A stretch of DNA of 64,000 bases from Rotaria socialis (taxonomy: Eukaryota; Rotifera; Eurotatoria; Philodinida; Philodinidae), in contig CAJNYU010001475.1 in NCBI GenBank assembly GCA_905331475.1, positions 1 through 64,000 of the forward strand, given 5' to 3'. The translations under genes were made by a program, and so were the position numbers. Numbering within the stretch: position 1 is the first letter of the stretch; each line of letters starts with the position of its first letter. The notes under the pieces were generated by a model that saw only the letters and a program-made list of their open reading frames with translations, was not told the DNA's origin and searched no databases. Shown in pieces: positions 62,344 to 64,000 of this stretch.

Positions 62344-63690
62344 ATGACATCAGAACAATCCGATGATGATATTTTTCTTGATTCAACAATTAGTAAAACT
62401 GATCCATTCTTTTTCCCATCATCACCAAAATCTGTAACAACAAAACGTAATCATGAGGCATCACGTAAACAAAAAATTCATATAGTTTTTTTTCATATAT
62501 ATTTTTTAGAATTTTAACAATTTTTTATCTGTTTTGTTTTTACTAGACGATACGATAAGTCCATTGATACGTCAAATAAAATCAGCATCATTGTCAATCG
62601 GAGAAAATGGTGAAAACGAACGAACTATACATAATCGTCGTCGACCAAGTGTTCTGGACGAGAAAGCATTGCGTGAAGCTGATACAGAAACAGTTCGTGA
62701 ACAGCGTATTGATGCTATTAGTAGAAGTTATCAAGGTATTTTACAAAGTATTGGAGAAGACCCATCACGACAAGGTAAATGTTATTTTCTTCTGCATTTT
62801 CTTCTTTTTATTTATTTTTTTATAGGTCTTCTCAAGACAGCGAAGCGTGCTGCTGAAGTATGTATAAACTGTTAATTTTAATTTAATTGTAATAATGGCA
62901 AAGGGAATAAATTGTCTTATTCATTTTTTTCGAACGAAGGAATCAATTAATATAAGTTTGTTCTTTAGGCATTGGTATTTTTTACAAAAGGCTACGAACA
63001 ATCGATCCGAGATGTTGTCAGCGATGCTATCTTTGATGAGGAATGCGAAAATATGGTTGTGGTAAAAGAAATCGATATGTACTCTTTATGTGAACATCAT
63101 ATGTAGGATGAAAAAAAACGATTTCTTGTCTTAGCAATATTCAACACAGTCGATTTTATTTAGGGTTCCTTTTTTTGGAAAAGTATCTGTCGGTTATTTA
63201 CCAAATAAACGAGTATTAGGTTTAAGTAAAATAGCAAGGTAATAGATTCGTCTATAAATAGATGATACATCTTTCAGTTTATTTTTAGAATTGTTGAAGT
63301 ATTTAGTCGACGACTACAAGGTTTGTAAATGCGTAGAAGAAGAAAAGAAAATGGCAAAATTAAAAAAAAATTGATATTTTTAGTGCAAGAACGTTTGACA
63401 CGACAAATTGCAGAAGCAATTGCCGAAGCAATTGAACCGAGAGGCGTAGCTGTCATTATTGAATGTCTGTAAGTAATAAAGAAAGAAGAAAAAAAGGGAG
63501 AGACAATTGAATATGTAAATAATTTTCTTTCCTTCTTTCTTTCATTTTTCTAAGACACATGTGTATGATTATGCGAGGTGCGCAAAAAGTTAATTCGCGA
63601 ACAACAACATCAGCTATGCTTGGTGAGTTTCGTGAAGATCCGAAAACTCGAGAAGAATTTTTAACACTTGGACGCATTAAACCATTTTAA
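62344..63690 (+). CDS. GCH1: GTP cyclohydrolase I
   Basis: Catalyses GTP to 7,8-dihydroneopterin triphosphate, the first and controlling step of tetrahydrobiopterin synthesis; forms a cytosolic decamer. Eight exons: 62344-62446, 62547-62774, 62826-62857, 62969-63102, 63164-63238, 63289-63320, 63384-63468 and 63555-63690 (274 aa). After a variable Ser/Asp-rich N-terminus of about 40 residues the core is complete: [28 protein letters not shown], the zinc-site block [40 protein letters not shown], THx-like LHMCMIMRG and [17 protein letters not shown]. The Cys of CEHH and the Cys of HMCM are the expected zinc ligands. Exon 1 has two GT donors 18 nt apart in the same phase (62447 and 62465), so a form with six more residues is possible. 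Confidence 0.95.
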
Positions 63691-64000
63691 CACGTTTTTA
63701 CTAGTCATTTCTTTCTGTTTTTCGATTGTAAACTTATCTTTAAAGTATTGCAATATTATTATTCATGATAAAATAAATAATTGAAGGAAAATCCTTTTTT
63801 TTTGTTTATTTCATTGCAACACATAATTGTTTGAGTTTTTGATAGTAGAATAACAAACGAAAGCGCAATACCTGTCGATTCTCGGCAGTTACGACCAACA
63901 TTAAATCTAGCATTAGATCTGGATGGGGATGTTGTATAAGTCTTGAGGGAACCTATGCCTCTGTATTTGAGTTCTCGCCGCCCATCAACGCCCATCGACA
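63691..64000. other. Right edge, GCH1 3' flank
   Basis: A minus-strand frame enters from the right edge and reads to a GT donor near 63869 (about 42 codons, RSNARFNVGRNCREST). It may be an exon of an unrecognised convergent gene; coding status is unproven. AATAAA near 63773 could end the GCH1 transcript. Confidence 0.25.

Noticed and set aside
1..64000. CRISPR arrays, bacterial operons, tRNA or rRNA genes
   Set aside because: None seen on either strand; the window is eukaryotic, and tRNA detection by eye is unreliable, so small RNA genes could have been missed.

Overview
This window looks like part of a bdelloid rotifer nuclear genome. The evidence is strong AT richness, genes split by many introns of about 50-75 nt with an occasional one of 400-500 nt, a decayed receptor of the large bdelloid rhodopsin-like GPCR expansion, animal-only genes (complexin, SHC, BAZ2, CRAL-TRIO/PTP phosphatase) and several hAT-like DNA elements. 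A single N between two identical 222-bp blocks shows it is a draft assembly. The assignment to bdelloids is an inference from gene content and style.

Left part (1-11,900): a graveyard. A GPCR pseudogene at the left edge is followed by an SLC13-type carboxylate/sulfate transporter pseudogene. The transporter has at least four in-frame stops and is interrupted by a ~1.03-kb non-autonomous DNA element with a 10-bp target duplication. Next come a repeat with inverted ends, a 150-bp hAT-like MITE with a perfect 8-bp duplication, and a ~2-kb hAT element with a broken transposase.

Middle (11,950-37,600): SNRNP27 and COQ4 lie head to tail with 151 nt between them and may be co-transcribed. After a long microsatellite-rich upstream region comes a 21-exon BAZ2-type chromatin remodelling subunit (MBD, DDT, WHIM, two PHD fingers, bromodomain; 1817 aa as modelled). 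Beyond it are a 505-bp fold-back element, a tandem pair of sphingomyelinase-type phosphodiesterase genes on the minus strand (one intact, one broken), a divergent KH-domain gene with a TRIM-like coiled coil, and one unrecognised gene.

Right part (40,000-64,000): mostly signalling and neuronal genes. A PTPN9/MEG2-type phosphatase on the minus strand can be read as one ten-exon gene only if an apparent stop codon is removed by splicing. It is followed by a short SHC adaptor without recognisable GRB2-binding tyrosines, complexin with a possible alternative first exon, CIMIP1 (C20orf85/LLC1 family, ciliary), and GCH1 (GTP cyclohydrolase I). CIMIP1 and GCH1 are divergent. All exon models were built by hand from splice-site consensus, reading phase and family similarity; no transcript data were available.
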